A DNA stretch of 64,000 nt from Roseibium limicola (GCF_017313085.1 NZ_JAFLNF010000001.1:558001-622000); one strand, 5' to 3'; positions 1 through 8,710 are shown, counted from the first letter of the stretch. Program-made: numbers and translations. The notes: a model not told the origin generated them from the sequence alone.

Positions 1-1
1 G

Positions 2-190
2 TTCGAAGAAGCCAAGCGCTGGTATCCGCTGCAGCGTGTCGCCAGACCGCTCGACGTTGCAAACGCTGTGGCGTTTCTCTCCGGCCCCGAAGCGAGCGCC
101 ATTAGCGGCGTTTGCCTGCCCGTCGACTGCGGTCTTCTCGCCGGTCAGGCAGAACTCGCCCGAACCTTCAGCCAATCCGATCATTACTAA
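2..190 (+). CDS. SDR family oxidoreductase, C-terminal fragment
   Basis: This is the last 62 codons of a gene that begins before the window. The translated end carries the typical tail of short-chain dehydrogenases/reductases: a PLQRVARPLDVANAVAFL segment followed by a SGVCLPVDCG segment, which in the family forms the last helix and strand near the NAD(P) and substrate pocket. The catalytic Ser-Tyr-Lys and the Rossmann motif lie outside the window, so the substrate cannot be given. It ends 26 bases before the hexosaminidase start on the same strand, which suggests one transcription unit with the sugar genes that follow. The family assignment is firm for such a short piece, the specific role is unknown. 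Confidence 0.8.
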   Translation, partial: FEEAKRWYPLQRVARPLDVANAVAFLSGPEASAISGVCLPVDCGLLAGQAELARTFSQSDHY

Positions 191-216
191 GACCAAGATT
201 TCCAGAGGACGCCTTG

Positions 217-2139
217 ATGAACTCCCCCGTATTCGTGCTCGAAAACAGCTGGCACCCTCTTGAGGGCAAATTGACCGGCGGTTTCTGTATGGTCCTTCAC
301 AATATGTCTGATGAAGCGATCAGCGGCTTCCGTCTGGTTTTCACCAGCCTGACCCGGGTGACCGAAGACGCTGTTTGCAACAACGCGATTTTCTCGCGCC
401 GCAACGCCAACTTTCATGAAGTTACCCCGCCGGAGGGTTTTTCGCTCGCCCCGGGCGCCTCCTGGTCATTCCGCATCGACGGTCTGCATCGACCCGCCAA
501 ACACCGGACGGATGGGGCAAAGTCCGCCTATGTCACGCTGGCCGATGGAAGCCACCACACCTGCGCTGTGGGCGATCTGATGCTGGAAGGTCGACACAGC
601 GAGCCCGCCCCCAAACTGCTGCCAGAAGGCAAGGTGAGCGAACCCTACTTCCTACAGCCTTGGCCGAAATCATCGAAGCTGTCGGCGGGCGAAACCTACC
701 CGGTTGCTCTTTGCCTGGCCAATGAAGCCAGCCCGGAAGCCGCCAAGGCTGTGTATGGGGTTCAGACTCTGTTCCAGCGCCTCTTTCCCTCCGCACACGT
801 TCCCTTCGCCCTGAAGCCTGTGAACGAGGGCCGTACACTTTCACTTGTTACTGATAGCACGCTCGAAGATGTCGCCTACAAGCTGACTTTCAGCCCGGAA
901 GAAGTGGTTCTGACGTACTCCGCCAGCGCGGGCTTGCAATACGGACTGACGACGCTTGCCCAATTGCTGCACGGTGCGCGCATCGATCCCGATACTTTCA
1001 GCTTTCCGGTGGAAGGCACCATTGAGGATAGCCCACGCTACGGCTGGCGAGGGTGCCATCTCGACGTGTCACGGCAGTTCTTCCCGACAACGGATGTCAC
1101 CCGACTTATCGACATCCTCGCCTGGTTCAAGTTGAACATCTTCCATTGGCACCTCAGCGACGACGAAGCCTGGCGCCTGGAGATCAAGGCCTATCCACAG
1201 CTCACGACACTCGGTGCAACCCGCGGCCCGGACGAAATTCTATTGCCGCAGCTCGGCAATGCGGCTGAACCAGTCGCAGGCTTCTACTCCCAGGAAGAGG
1301 TCAAGGCAATCGTCGCGCATGCCGCCTCGCTCAGCATTGAGGTCATTCCGGAAATAGACATTCCAGGCCATAATGCGGCTACGCTAGCCGTACTGCAGCA
1401 TCTTACCGATGGTCAGGAAGCGCCCGACAGCTATCATTCGGTCCAGGGTTTTCCCAACAATGCACTTAATCCGGCGATCGAAGAAACCTATGAATTCCTC
1501 GCCAAGGTCTTCGATGAAATCGTCCCTCTCTTCCCGAGCAAGTATCTCCACATAGGGGGCGACGAAGTGGCGGACGGATCCTGGATGACCTCGCCTCTCG
1601 CCAAAAAGCTGATGCAGGAAGAGGGGCTGGATGGCACCTTCGGACTTCAGTCCTATTTCATGAAACGCATTCAACAAATGTTGGCCGAGCGCGGGCGCCA
1701 GCTGGCCGGTTGGGATGAGGTTGCTCACGGTGGCGGGGTAGATCCTACTGGCACCCTGCTCATGGCCTGGCAAAAGCCGGAGGTCGGAATTGCCTTGGCG
1801 AAACAGGGCTATGATGTGGTCATGACCCCTGGTCAGGCCTATTACCTTGACATGGTCCAGGACGACGCCTGGCAAGAACCGGGCGCCAGTTGGGCGGGCA
1901 CCGTTCCCCCTGCCCACAGCTATGCCTATGAGGCGGAGGGCGACTTCCCCGAGGAGCTGCGCCCTCACATGAAAGGTGTCCAGGCCTGCATCTGGTGCGA
2001 GCACTTCCTCTCGACCGCCTATTTCAATCGCCTGGTCTTCCCGCGTCTGTGTGCCGTAGCTGAAGCAGGCTGGACACCAAAAGCCAACAAGGACTGGTTG
2101 CGCTTTGCCGCCATCGCTCCACATGCCCCGCAACTCTGA
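217..2139 (+). CDS. beta-N-acetylhexosaminidase, GH20 family
   Basis: Glycoside hydrolase family 20 enzyme of 640 residues that removes terminal GlcNAc or GalNAc from oligosaccharides by substrate-assisted catalysis. The catalytic Asp-Glu pair is visible as HIGGDE, with D449 and E450. The barrel begins near residue 270 (YGWRGCHLDVSRQFF, then FHWHLSDDEAWR), after a GH20b-like N-terminal domain. The ATG at 217 is chosen over an upstream TTG because AGAGGA lies 7 bases before it. No signal peptide is present, so it should act in the cytoplasm on imported oligosaccharides. It lies between an SDR gene and an M81 hydrolase gene on the same strand, only 11 bases before the latter, which points to an operon for amino-sugar compounds. 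The family call is secure and the natural substrate is inferred. Confidence 0.93.
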   Translation: MNSPVFVLENSWHPLEGKLTGGFCMVLHNMSDEAISGFRLVFTSLTRVTEDAVCNNAIFSRRNANFHEVTPPEGFSLAPGASWSFRIDGLHRPAKHRTDGAKSAYVTLADGSHHTCAVGDLMLEGRHSEPAPKLLPEGKVSEPYFLQPWPKSSKLSAGETYPVALCLANEASPEAAKAVYGVQTLFQRLFPSAHVPFALKPVNEGRTLSLVTDSTLEDVAYKLTFSPEEVVLTYSASAGLQYGLTTLAQLLHGARIDPDTFSFPVEGTIEDSPRYGWRGCHLDVSRQFFPTTDVTRLIDILAWFKLNIFHWHLSDDEAWRLEIKAYPQLTTLGATRGPDEILLPQLGNAAEPVAGFYSQEEVKAIVAHAASLSIEVIPEIDIPGHNAATLAVLQHLTDGQEAPDSYHSVQGFPNNALNPAIEETYEFLAKVFDEIVPLFPSKYLHIGGDEVADGSWMTSPLAKKLMQEEGLDGTFGLQSYFMKRIQQMLAERGRQLAGWDEVAHGGGVDPTGTLLMAWQKPEVGIALAKQGYDVVMTPGQAYYLDMVQDDAWQEPGASWAGTVPPAHSYAYEAEGDFPEELRPHMKGVQACIWCEHFLSTAYFNRLVFPRLCAVAEAGWTPKANKDWLRFAAIAPHAPQL

Positions 2140-2150
2140 GGTCACAACTC

Positions 2151-3608
2151 ATGCGTATCGCAGTTGGCGGCATTCATACAGAATGCAGCACCTACTCCCC
2201 TGTTCTGATGCAACCACAGGACTTTTTTGTCCTGCGGGGCGCAGATCTGTTTTCCGCGGATTACTTCTCGTTTCTCCTCACTCCGGGCAAAGACCTGCCC
2301 ACGCCGGAGATCGCACCGCTCCTTCACGCCCGCGCTGTCCCGGGCGGTCCTCTGGCGCGCACGACATACGAAGGCTTCAAGGTGGAGTTTCTTGACCGCC
2401 TCCGTCAGGCACTTCCGGTGGATGCCGTCTATCTGGCGATGCATGGCGCCATGCATGTGGATGGCATTTTCGACGCAGAAGGCGACTGGATCTCTGCGGT
2501 ACGTGAAGTCGTTGGGCCGGAAATGACGATAGCCGTCAGCTATGATCTGCATGGCAACGTCAGCCAGAAGATCATCGATCAGATCGATATCTTTGCAGCC
2601 TATCGCACGGCCCCGCACATCGACGTGCGCGAAACCATGATCCGCTCTTACGAAATGCTGCTAACGAGCCTGGAAACAGGCATCCGTCCGGGCGTTGCAT
2701 GGGCAAAGATCCCCGTTCTTCTTCCCGGCGAACGCACCTCGACGGAAGACGCGCCAGCAGACGGACTTTATGACAAGCTGCCTCACCTCGACAAACTCGA
2801 CGGCGTGCTGGACGCCAATCTTATGGTTGGCTACGTCTGGGCCGACGAGCCCCGCGCCACGGCCTGCGCTGTGGTGACTGGCACAGACCGGGCAGCTGCA
2901 GCAAAAGCGGCGGAAGCCATAGCAGCCTCCTATTGGGCAGCCCGCGAAGACTTCCGCTTTGGACCTGTGACAGGCCCGCTGGATGAGATGTTGGATATCG
3001 CCCAAAAGACCCAAACCAAACCTCTGATCCTTGCCGATTCCGGCGACAACCCGACAGGTGGCGGGGTTGGCGACAGAGCTGATGTTCTCAATGCCGTTCT
3101 GGAGCGTGGCATGCGCGATGTCCTCTTTGCAGGGATCACCGACAAACCTGCCGTCGACGCCTGCTTTGCTGCAGGTGAAGGCGCGAGGTTGACGCTTTCG
3201 ATCGGCGCCTCCCTGGATCCGGCAGGAGGCTCCGTCAAAGTCGAGGCTAAGGTGATCCGTCTGGACAATCAGGCAGACAGCGCCCGTGATGAACGTCAGG
3301 CGGTGGTCGATGTGAAAGGCAACACCGTGGTGCTCGCGGCACGTCGCCGTCCCTATCACAATTTTGTCGACTTCGAGCGCCTCGACCTCGACCCACGTAG
3401 TGTTCCGATGCTGGTGGTAAAGTCCGGCTATCTTTCGCCGGATCTGGCTCCGATCTCAAACCCGAACCTGATGGCCCTCACCCAGGGTGTGGTCAATCAG
3501 GATATTGAGACACTGGCTAACGAACGGCGCGACGGTCCGGCCTATCCTTTCAACAAGGATTTCGAGTACAAACCCGAAGCTCGTTTCTCTGCTCGCTGGG
3601 CGGAGTAA
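2151..3608 (+). CDS. M81 family metallohydrolase (MlrC-like)
   Basis: A 485-residue protein of the M81 family, named after microcystinase C (MlrC) of sphingomonads. The N-terminus MRIAVGGIHTECSTYSP and the motif DSGDNPTGGGVGD near residues 297-309 are characteristic, and the N-terminal DUF1485 and C-terminal MlrC domains are both full length. Family members are predicted zinc hydrolases of small peptides or amides, and most are found in catabolic operons unrelated to microcystin. Here it starts 11 bases after the hexosaminidase, so its substrate is more likely an amino-sugar conjugate or amide than a toxin (inference). There is no signal peptide, so it is cytoplasmic. The downstream carrier starts 70 bases later. 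Confidence 0.88.
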   Translation: MRIAVGGIHTECSTYSPVLMQPQDFFVLRGADLFSADYFSFLLTPGKDLPTPEIAPLLHARAVPGGPLARTTYEGFKVEFLDRLRQALPVDAVYLAMHGAMHVDGIFDAEGDWISAVREVVGPEMTIAVSYDLHGNVSQKIIDQIDIFAAYRTAPHIDVRETMIRSYEMLLTSLETGIRPGVAWAKIPVLLPGERTSTEDAPADGLYDKLPHLDKLDGVLDANLMVGYVWADEPRATACAVVTGTDRAAAAKAAEAIAASYWAAREDFRFGPVTGPLDEMLDIAQKTQTKPLILADSGDNPTGGGVGDRADVLNAVLERGMRDVLFAGITDKPAVDACFAAGEGARLTLSIGASLDPAGGSVKVEAKVIRLDNQADSARDERQAVVDVKGNTVVLAARRRPYHNFVDFERLDLDPRSVPMLVVKSGYLSPDLAPISNPNLMALTQGVVNQDIETLANERRDGPAYPFNKDFEYKPEARFSARWAE

Positions 3609-3678
3609 CCGTTTCCTATTCGATCAGCAGTTCAAATTCGGGCAACTGATCGCCCCACCCCCTGTCGGCTTTAGACAC

Positions 3679-4887
3679 ATGCTTGAAATGTATACGGCTG
3701 CCTGGCGCAATCCCCCTATCCGGGTTTGCGCCTTTGCCATTTTCTTCTTCGGCTTTTCCGGGGCGGCCATCGCCCCGTTTCAATCTGTCATTGCCATTCA
3801 GGAATTCGGCCTGAGCGATGCGGCTTATTCGGCGATTATCTTCACAGCAGCCATCGTCAATGTCGCTGCCAGCGTCCTCATCGGCATTCTGTCCGACCGC
3901 CTGGGCGAATACCGCAAAGCACTTTTGGTCGTCACCATGTTTGGCATAGTCGGCAACGGGCTGGTCTTCTTTGGCGCAAATAGCACTGCCTTTGTCATCG
4001 CTCTGCTTTTTCTGCTGCCGATTTTCGGGGCACTGAACTCACTCATATTCGCCAACGTCAAGGCTTTCTCCATCGGCCTCCCCTCCCGCGAACTCAGCGG
4101 CGTGAACTCCGCCGTCAGAGCCATGATCTCTCTGTCCTGGGTTCTGGTCCCCGGATTGATCGGCATTTTGCTGGCCAAGTCCGACAGCATGTTGCCCGCC
4201 TTCCTGGTTGCTGCTCTTGCCTGTGTTGTCTGCCTGGGTTTGTTCTTGTTTGCACTTCCCCCAGCACCGGCAGTCCACGAATCCCTGCGCCAGAATGTAC
4301 GCTTTCGCGCTTCGCTGAAACGCATTGCCAAACCGGCTGTCTTCATACGATTGCTGGCGATTGCCCTGATCACCTCAACTCTTCACGTCAATGCAGCAGT
4401 CTTGCCGCTCGTCACGACAAAAATCGCTGGCGGCACGCTCGCGGATGTCGGTGTCGTCATCGGCATCGTCGCGGTGCTGGAGATCGTCTTCATTCTGTTC
4501 TGGGCGCGGCTTGAGCCAAAATTCGGTCCGGTCACGACGATCTGCGGGGGCTCATTGCTTTACGTTGCCTATCTTGTGCTGCTTGGACAGGCTTCGGCTC
4601 CATGGCATGTCTACGCGCTCTGTCTGCTAAGCGGCTTCGGCGCTGCGGCCATTATCAGTCTGCCGATAACCTATCTGCAGGAGTTGATCCCCGATCTTGC
4701 CGGCCTGGGAAGCTCGCTGATATCGGTCAACATGTTCCTCAGTGCCGGTCTCGGCTCGCTGATCTTTGGTCTCGGCACCTGGATCTCCGGATACGGTGGA
4801 ACGTCAATCCTTGGTGGTCTGGCCGGTCTTACCGGAATTGCTCTTGTCTATGGTCTGGATAGAAAAAGATCTCACCCCACGCTCTAG
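3679..4887 (+). CDS. MFS transporter, SET-like sugar family
   Basis: Twelve-helix major facilitator carrier of 402 residues. The loop between helices 2 and 3 carries a recognisable GILSDRLGEYRK signature. The layout, with an RNP-rich start and a C-terminal half containing ITYLQELIPDLAGLGSS, resembles SetA-type sugar efflux or uptake proteins and related bacterial carriers. The open frame runs further upstream inside the M81 gene, so the ATG at 3679, with a second ATG at 3688, is preferred. It lies between the M81 hydrolase and cutC on the same strand and probably moves the substrate or product of this gene set across the inner membrane. Direction and substrate cannot be read from the sequence. 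Confidence 0.8.
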   Translation: MLEMYTAAWRNPPIRVCAFAIFFFGFSGAAIAPFQSVIAIQEFGLSDAAYSAIIFTAAIVNVAASVLIGILSDRLGEYRKALLVVTMFGIVGNGLVFFGANSTAFVIALLFLLPIFGALNSLIFANVKAFSIGLPSRELSGVNSAVRAMISLSWVLVPGLIGILLAKSDSMLPAFLVAALACVVCLGLFLFALPPAPAVHESLRQNVRFRASLKRIAKPAVFIRLLAIALITSTLHVNAAVLPLVTTKIAGGTLADVGVVIGIVAVLEIVFILFWARLEPKFGPVTTICGGSLLYVAYLVLLGQASAPWHVYALCLLSGFGAAAIISLPITYLQELIPDLAGLGSSLISVNMFLSAGLGSLIFGLGTWISGYGGTSILGGLAGLTGIALVYGLDRKRSHPTL

Positions 4888-4899
4888 GGAGTTGCTTCG

Positions 4900-5643
4900 A
4901 TGCAGAATAAGCCCGTCTCTTCCGTCCTGCTTGAGGTCTGCGTTGACAGCACCGATGGGCTTGCTCAGGCCATCGCCGGCGGGGCTGACCGCATTGAACT
5001 GTGCTCGGCACTCTCCGTCGGCGGGCTAACTCCGTCAGCCGGGTTCATGAAAGAAGCAGCCAATAGCTCCATCCCTGTCTATCCACTGCTGCGGCCACGT
5101 GATGGAGACTTCTGTTACTCGGACGCCGAGCTGGATTGTCTGAAGGTCGATATCGACACCGTCCGCGCCAATGAACTCCCAGGCGTTGTGATCGGTGCCT
5201 CACGCGAAGATGGATCACTCGATGTCGGTGCCCTGAAATTGTTGGCAGATCACGCTCACGGTTTGGACATGACCCTTCACAGGGCATTCGACCTCGTCCC
5301 CGACATGAGAGAAGCTCTTGAAATTGCGATTGAACTAGGATTTTCGCGAATTCTGACGTCAGGCGGAGAGTCCTCCGCTGCTGATGGTCTAGAAACGCTT
5401 CAGCGCCTGCAGAAAGCTGCCAAAGGCCGGATCACGATCATGCCAGGGAGCGGTGTGAAACTTTCGAACATCGCAAAATTTCAGACGGGCCTAAAGCTGA
5501 CGGAGATCCACTCATCCTGCTCCGTAAGTACAGCAGGAGCTGGCGGAAAAGTTCGCCAGCTCGGTTTTGAAACGGCAAATCCGAAAAAGACGGATGCTGC
5601 ATTTGTTGCAAAGCTGAAGGCAGCGCTTTCGACGAACCGTTAA
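4900..5643 (+). CDS. cutC: CutC family protein
   Basis: A 247-residue TIM-barrel protein with the CutC signature near the start, LLEVCVDSTDGLAQAIAGGA followed by DRIELCSALSVGGLTPSAG, and later MTLHRAFD and ILTSGG segments. CutC was named from an E. coli copper phenotype, but that link is disputed and the biochemical role is unclear. In many bacteria cutC sits in sugar or amino-sugar operons, as here, 12 bases after the MFS gene. It is the last gene of the + strand run. Its TAA stop overlaps the stop of the converging gene on the other strand within the sequence TTAA. The family call is secure and the function is not. Confidence 0.9.
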   Translation: MQNKPVSSVLLEVCVDSTDGLAQAIAGGADRIELCSALSVGGLTPSAGFMKEAANSSIPVYPLLRPRDGDFCYSDAELDCLKVDIDTVRANELPGVVIGASREDGSLDVGALKLLADHAHGLDMTLHRAFDLVPDMREALEIAIELGFSRILTSGGESSAADGLETLQRLQKAAKGRITIMPGSGVKLSNIAKFQTGLKLTEIHSSCSVSTAGAGGKVRQLGFETANPKKTDAAFVAKLKAALSTNR

Positions 5644-6041
5644 AGGTCGATGGAATTACGCGTGCGCGCCAGATGTTCACGTTCCTCGCGCAAACGCGCC
5701 AGGATCTTGGCATTGGACTTGAAACCGAAGTCGAACAAGTCACCGACCAGCGGCACGGTCCCAAGCAAGGAATCCACGACGACGTAGGACGCCATTTTGG
5801 CGATGGCTCGCTTTCGCGCACCACGTCTCACAGCTTCTGAAATGAGAAAGCACGAAAACGCAGCACCGGCCATGTCACCTACGAAGGGCACCAGCCCGAC
5901 CAGGCCATCCAGACCGATATGAAAGGATGTGCCCGGCAATGCAAAACGCCGATCAAGCCAAAGTTCAAGCGTGTCGAGCTGCTCATCACTGAGCAGCCCG
6001 CGCTTACCGTCTTTGGCAACTGAGAAATCAGCTTGGGTCAT
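5640..6041 (-). CDS. DUF4112 domain membrane protein
   Basis: A 133-residue protein starting MTQADFSVAK. Its centre holds the pattern GLDGLVGLVPFVGD followed by a hydrophobic stretch and later SLLGTVPLVGDLFDFGFKSN, the repeated glycine/proline/aspartate signature of DUF4112 proteins. Two membrane-associated hairpins are likely, around residues 40-65 and 82-105. The ATG at 6041 is chosen because its ATGA overlaps the stop of the upstream Pmp3-like gene, so the two are translationally coupled. The C-terminus is charged and helical (LARLREEREHLART). No function is established for the family. The pairing with a stress-type Pmp3 peptide suggests a role in the cell envelope (inference). Confidence 0.8.
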   Translation of the reverse strand: MTQADFSVAKDGKRGLLSDEQLDTLELWLDRRFALPGTSFHIGLDGLVGLVPFVGDMAGAAFSCFLISEAVRRGARKRAIAKMASYVVVDSLLGTVPLVGDLFDFGFKSNAKILARLREEREHLARTRNSIDL

Positions 6042-6196
6042 CGTTTTGCAATGATCCAGACGGCATGAACAATCCCCGGAATGTATCCGCAAATCGTAAG
6101 AAGAATATTCAGCCAAAAGTGAAGACCAAGCCCGACCTGAAGGAACACACCGACAGGCGGAAGAAGGATGGCAAAAATAATGCGGATGATATCCAT
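6038..6196 (-). CDS. YqaE/Pmp3 family small membrane protein
   Basis: A 52-residue peptide that reads MDIIRIIFAILLPPVGVF at the start, then a glycine-rich turn, and later LLTICGYIPGIVHAVW. This two-helix pattern with LPPVGVFLQVG is diagnostic of the Pmp3/YqaE (UPF0057) family, found in yeast, plants and bacteria as inner-membrane peptides tied to salt and membrane-potential stress. Its stop codon TGA lies in the ATGA that starts the DUF4112 gene. It is easily missed because of its size. The ATG at 6196 is the only sensible start, and AGGAGACAG lies just upstream as a ribosome binding site. Confidence 0.88.
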   Translation of the reverse strand: MDIIRIIFAILLPPVGVFLQVGLGLHFWLNILLTICGYIPGIVHAVWIIAKR

Positions 6197-6282
6197 TTGA
6201 TTACTGTCTCCTGATTACTGGTCTGGTAACGTCACAGTGGTATCTAGGTTCCAATAAATCCGCTGTTTTCATCATTTGAAAT

Positions 6283-8022
6283 TCAGGCAGGCTTGGCAGA
6301 CGCGCGTATAGCCTCACCACTGCAGCCCGCAGAAATCCCCGATGCGTTCAAGCGCAGGCGTGGCCACCATTCCGGATGGTTTTCCCGTACCCAGTCGCCC
6401 ATGCGCTCAGCAAGCCGGGCATTCATCATCCACGCCTCAGTCGGACTGTCGGCCGTCGCGTAGAACATGATTTTTTGGGTGACGCTGGAATATTCATCGA
6501 CGGTCACAAGAAGCAGTTCGTCCTCCAGCAGATGCTCCTCGTCCTTGACGATCTTCTCAAACACCTCACGTAGGACGCTTGGCTTGGCGGCGGGATCCAG
6601 CTCCAGCGAAAAAGTACGCGTTGTCTTGGCATCGGTCATCGTCCAATTCTCAAACGGGTGAGAAATGAAGTACTTCACCGGCACCACCAGTCGCCGACTG
6701 TCCCAGGCCCGCAAGGTGATGAAGGTGTAATAGATTGCCTCGACGTAACACCACTTGCCCTCATACTGGATGGCGTCGCCAATACGGATTGGCTTGGCGA
6801 TCGCGATCTGGAGGCTGGCCAACAGATTTCCCAGAACCGTTTGACCGGCAATCCCCAGAACCACCGTGGCAACACCGGCGGAAGCCAGCAGCGACATACC
6901 CAGACTATCGAACAGGTTGAGCTGCATCAGCACCAACACCAGTGTCACGACCACAGCCACCAACAGGACATAGCGTCGGGCCGCATAGATGTTCGTGTAG
7001 AAATGTCGGCGGTCGGAATCACCTTCGCTATCCAGATCTCCGACGTATCTCTCCGTCACCAGCTCAAGCGTCGCATCGATCGCCCGCAAAACGGCCAGCG
7101 TCAGACAAAAAATAATGGTGGCCAGCAGCGTTGGCGTCAAAAACGATGTGATCGGCCCGGAGAAGCTGAGGAGAGTTTCAAGCAGGTTCTGCAGCAGAAG
7201 TGCCGTCAGCGCCATCGCCAACGGCGTCCGCACTTTGTGCGAGGCGCGTTTGACCCAATTGATTGGCGTGCGGCGTGCTACAGCCTCGATAACCCGCTGC
7301 ATAACAAGAAAACAGCCAACGGCCAGCGACAGAAGGATAGGCAGCACCAGCAACTCCCAAACCCGAACGTTGCCGATAGCTTCTCCTCTGAGCGGCTCTG
7401 GAATATGGCGAATAAGCCAGGCAGGGCCATACAGCTCATAGAGTTTCGGGATATTGGCGACAGTCTGCGGAGAAAAAAGCCAGACTGCTTCTCCTTCCTC
7501 GGGCTTGAACCGCGAAATGCTGATGGTTCTCGGACGGCCGCGCACTGCAAGTTCTGCAATGGACAGCGTCCTGCGCGGTTTGCCTGCAAAAGGATGACTG
7601 GACGCCAGATTGACATTCATCCCGTCCGGACGCTCGGGCAAGGAAGACCAGTCAATCACAACGCGACGTTGAAGCACATCCGCCAGCTTATGCGCCAGCT
7701 CCGCTCCAAGCGCCGCCTGCTGCTTCTCGTCCAGATCGTTCAGGTTGAGATGCTGAGCCGCTTCAGCGAAGCGTTCGTTTTCAGTCAGATTCAGGAACTG
7801 CTTGATCAGATCCCGTGGCGTCTGGGCACGCGCGGCCAGTGCGTCATCGAGACCAGGGTTCAAGCCCTCAACTTCATACCAGACGTCGGCGGAGTTTTCT
7901 TGTGCTTCCACGGTCGGAGCAAACAAGGAGGCCAGCCCGATGAACACAAGCATCGCAACCCGAAGCAGCCACCAGCGCTTTGGAGCTCCGACCCAACCAT
8001 CCTCGCGCAACGCCTTGATCAC
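6283..8022 (-). CDS. MscS-type mechanosensitive ion channel protein
   Basis: Large MscS-family protein of about 579 residues with a periplasmic N-terminal region, several membrane helices and a C-terminal MscS domain. The pore helix and beta domain are clear in LLASAGVATVVLGIAGQTV, IAIAKPIRIGDAI and the RAWDSRRLVVPVKYFISHPFENW segment. The open frame extends to a TTG at 8133, but that codon lies inside the terminator hairpin of the gene upstream. The GTG at 8022 gives a normal signal peptide (PKRWWLLRVAMLVFIGLASL, then VEA as a cleavage site). An ATG inside that hydrophobic core, at about 7956, would remove its basic end. Channels of this type release solutes on osmotic downshock. The family is secure and the start is not. 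Confidence 0.85.
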   Translation of the reverse strand: MIKALREDGWVGAPKRWWLLRVAMLVFIGLASLFAPTVEAQENSADVWYEVEGLNPGLDDALAARAQTPRDLIKQFLNLTENERFAEAAQHLNLNDLDEKQQAALGAELAHKLADVLQRRVVIDWSSLPERPDGMNVNLASSHPFAGKPRRTLSIAELAVRGRPRTISISRFKPEEGEAVWLFSPQTVANIPKLYELYGPAWLIRHIPEPLRGEAIGNVRVWELLVLPILLSLAVGCFLVMQRVIEAVARRTPINWVKRASHKVRTPLAMALTALLLQNLLETLLSFSGPITSFLTPTLLATIIFCLTLAVLRAIDATLELVTERYVGDLDSEGDSDRRHFYTNIYAARRYVLLVAVVVTLVLVLMQLNLFDSLGMSLLASAGVATVVLGIAGQTVLGNLLASLQIAIAKPIRIGDAIQYEGKWCYVEAIYYTFITLRAWDSRRLVVPVKYFISHPFENWTMTDAKTTRTFSLELDPAAKPSVLREVFEKIVKDEEHLLEDELLLVTVDEYSSVTQKIMFYATADSPTEAWMMNARLAERMGDWVRENHPEWWPRLRLNASGISAGCSGEAIRASAKPA

Positions 8023-8110
8023 CCTGATTGCCCCCGCAAAGTCTGAATACCGTTTGAAACTTACCGGGCGAATGCCTCGCCAGATTAAAGGTTCCAATAA
8101 ACCCGGGCCC

Positions 8111-8147
8111 AAAAACAAATGCCCCACTTTCAAAAAAGCGGGGCATT
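8111..8147 (-). terminator. Rho-independent terminator of the CBS-pair gene
   Basis: On the minus strand a hairpin with arms AATGCCCC and GGGGCATT, extended inward by further pairs with one mismatch, is followed by TGTTTTTGGG. It lies 39 bases after the CBS gene stop and before the MscS-type gene. Confidence 0.75.
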
Positions 8148-8185
8148 CATGGATTTCAGAGCATCATAACTGTCAGATCTAAAAA

Positions 8186-8710
8186 TCAGCCGACGATCAT
8201 CTGCTTCATCTGCAGGCTTTCATATTCAAGTTCGAGCAAGCGCTGATTGACCACATCGCCGATACTGATCATGCCAGCCAGCTTCCCGGCTTCGATCACA
8301 GGCATATGGCGGAAACGCCCGTCATTCATGCCCTTGAGGACAGAATCCAGCGTATCAGCCGGATCACAGGTCACCACGTCACGGGTCATCAGCCCCTCGA
8401 CCAGCTGCGGCAAGGTCTGCCCAGGTGTCTCGGCAAGTTTGCGCACAATGTCACGCTCCGACAAAATGCCGATCAGCGCGCCTGCTTCGTCGACGACCAG
8501 AAGCGCGCCAATATGCTTTTCGCGAAGAATGCCGACTGCGGTCGCTACGGTATCTCCCGGACGAACAGAGATAACCACCTTGCCTTTCCTCTCCAGGATT
8601 TTGGCAACTGTGCTGGTTTCAGACGGCATGTTGGTATCAACCGACTGGCTGACCGTCTTGCCCGGTTTTTTGTCGCCTCGTGAAGGCTGCTGATAGGAAC
8701 TGGGTGCCAT
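8186..8710 (-). CDS. CBS-pair domain protein
   Basis: A 174-residue protein made of a polar N-terminal extension (about residues 1-35) and two CBS domains, roughly residues 40-100 and 108-165. The repeats show VRPGDTVATAVGILREKHIGAL with ILSERDIVRKLA, then VTCDPADTLDSVLKGM with RHMPVIEAGKLAGMISIGDVV. CBS pairs bind adenine nucleotides and act as energy or redox sensors, and stand-alone pairs of this length are common in alphaproteobacteria without an assigned partner. The ATG at 8710 is preceded by GGGAG at a normal distance. The gene has its own downstream terminator, so it is probably monocistronic. No membrane segment is present, so it is cytoplasmic. Confidence 0.88.
   Translation of the reverse strand: MAPSSYQQPSRGDKKPGKTVSQSVDTNMPSETSTVAKILERKGKVVISVRPGDTVATAVGILREKHIGALLVVDEAGALIGILSERDIVRKLAETPGQTLPQLVEGLMTRDVVTCDPADTLDSVLKGMNDGRFRHMPVIEAGKLAGMISIGDVVNQRLLELEYESLQMKQMIVG

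Noticed and set aside
2151-3608. Microcystin degradation by the MlrC-like protein
   Set aside because: No mlrA, mlrB or mlrD neighbours exist, and M81 proteins are widespread in unrelated catabolic operons.
6658-8046. 462-codon open frame antisense to the MscS-type gene
   Set aside because: Composition is dominated by Gln, His and Arg with no hydrophobic core. The opposite strand carries a clear MscS domain.
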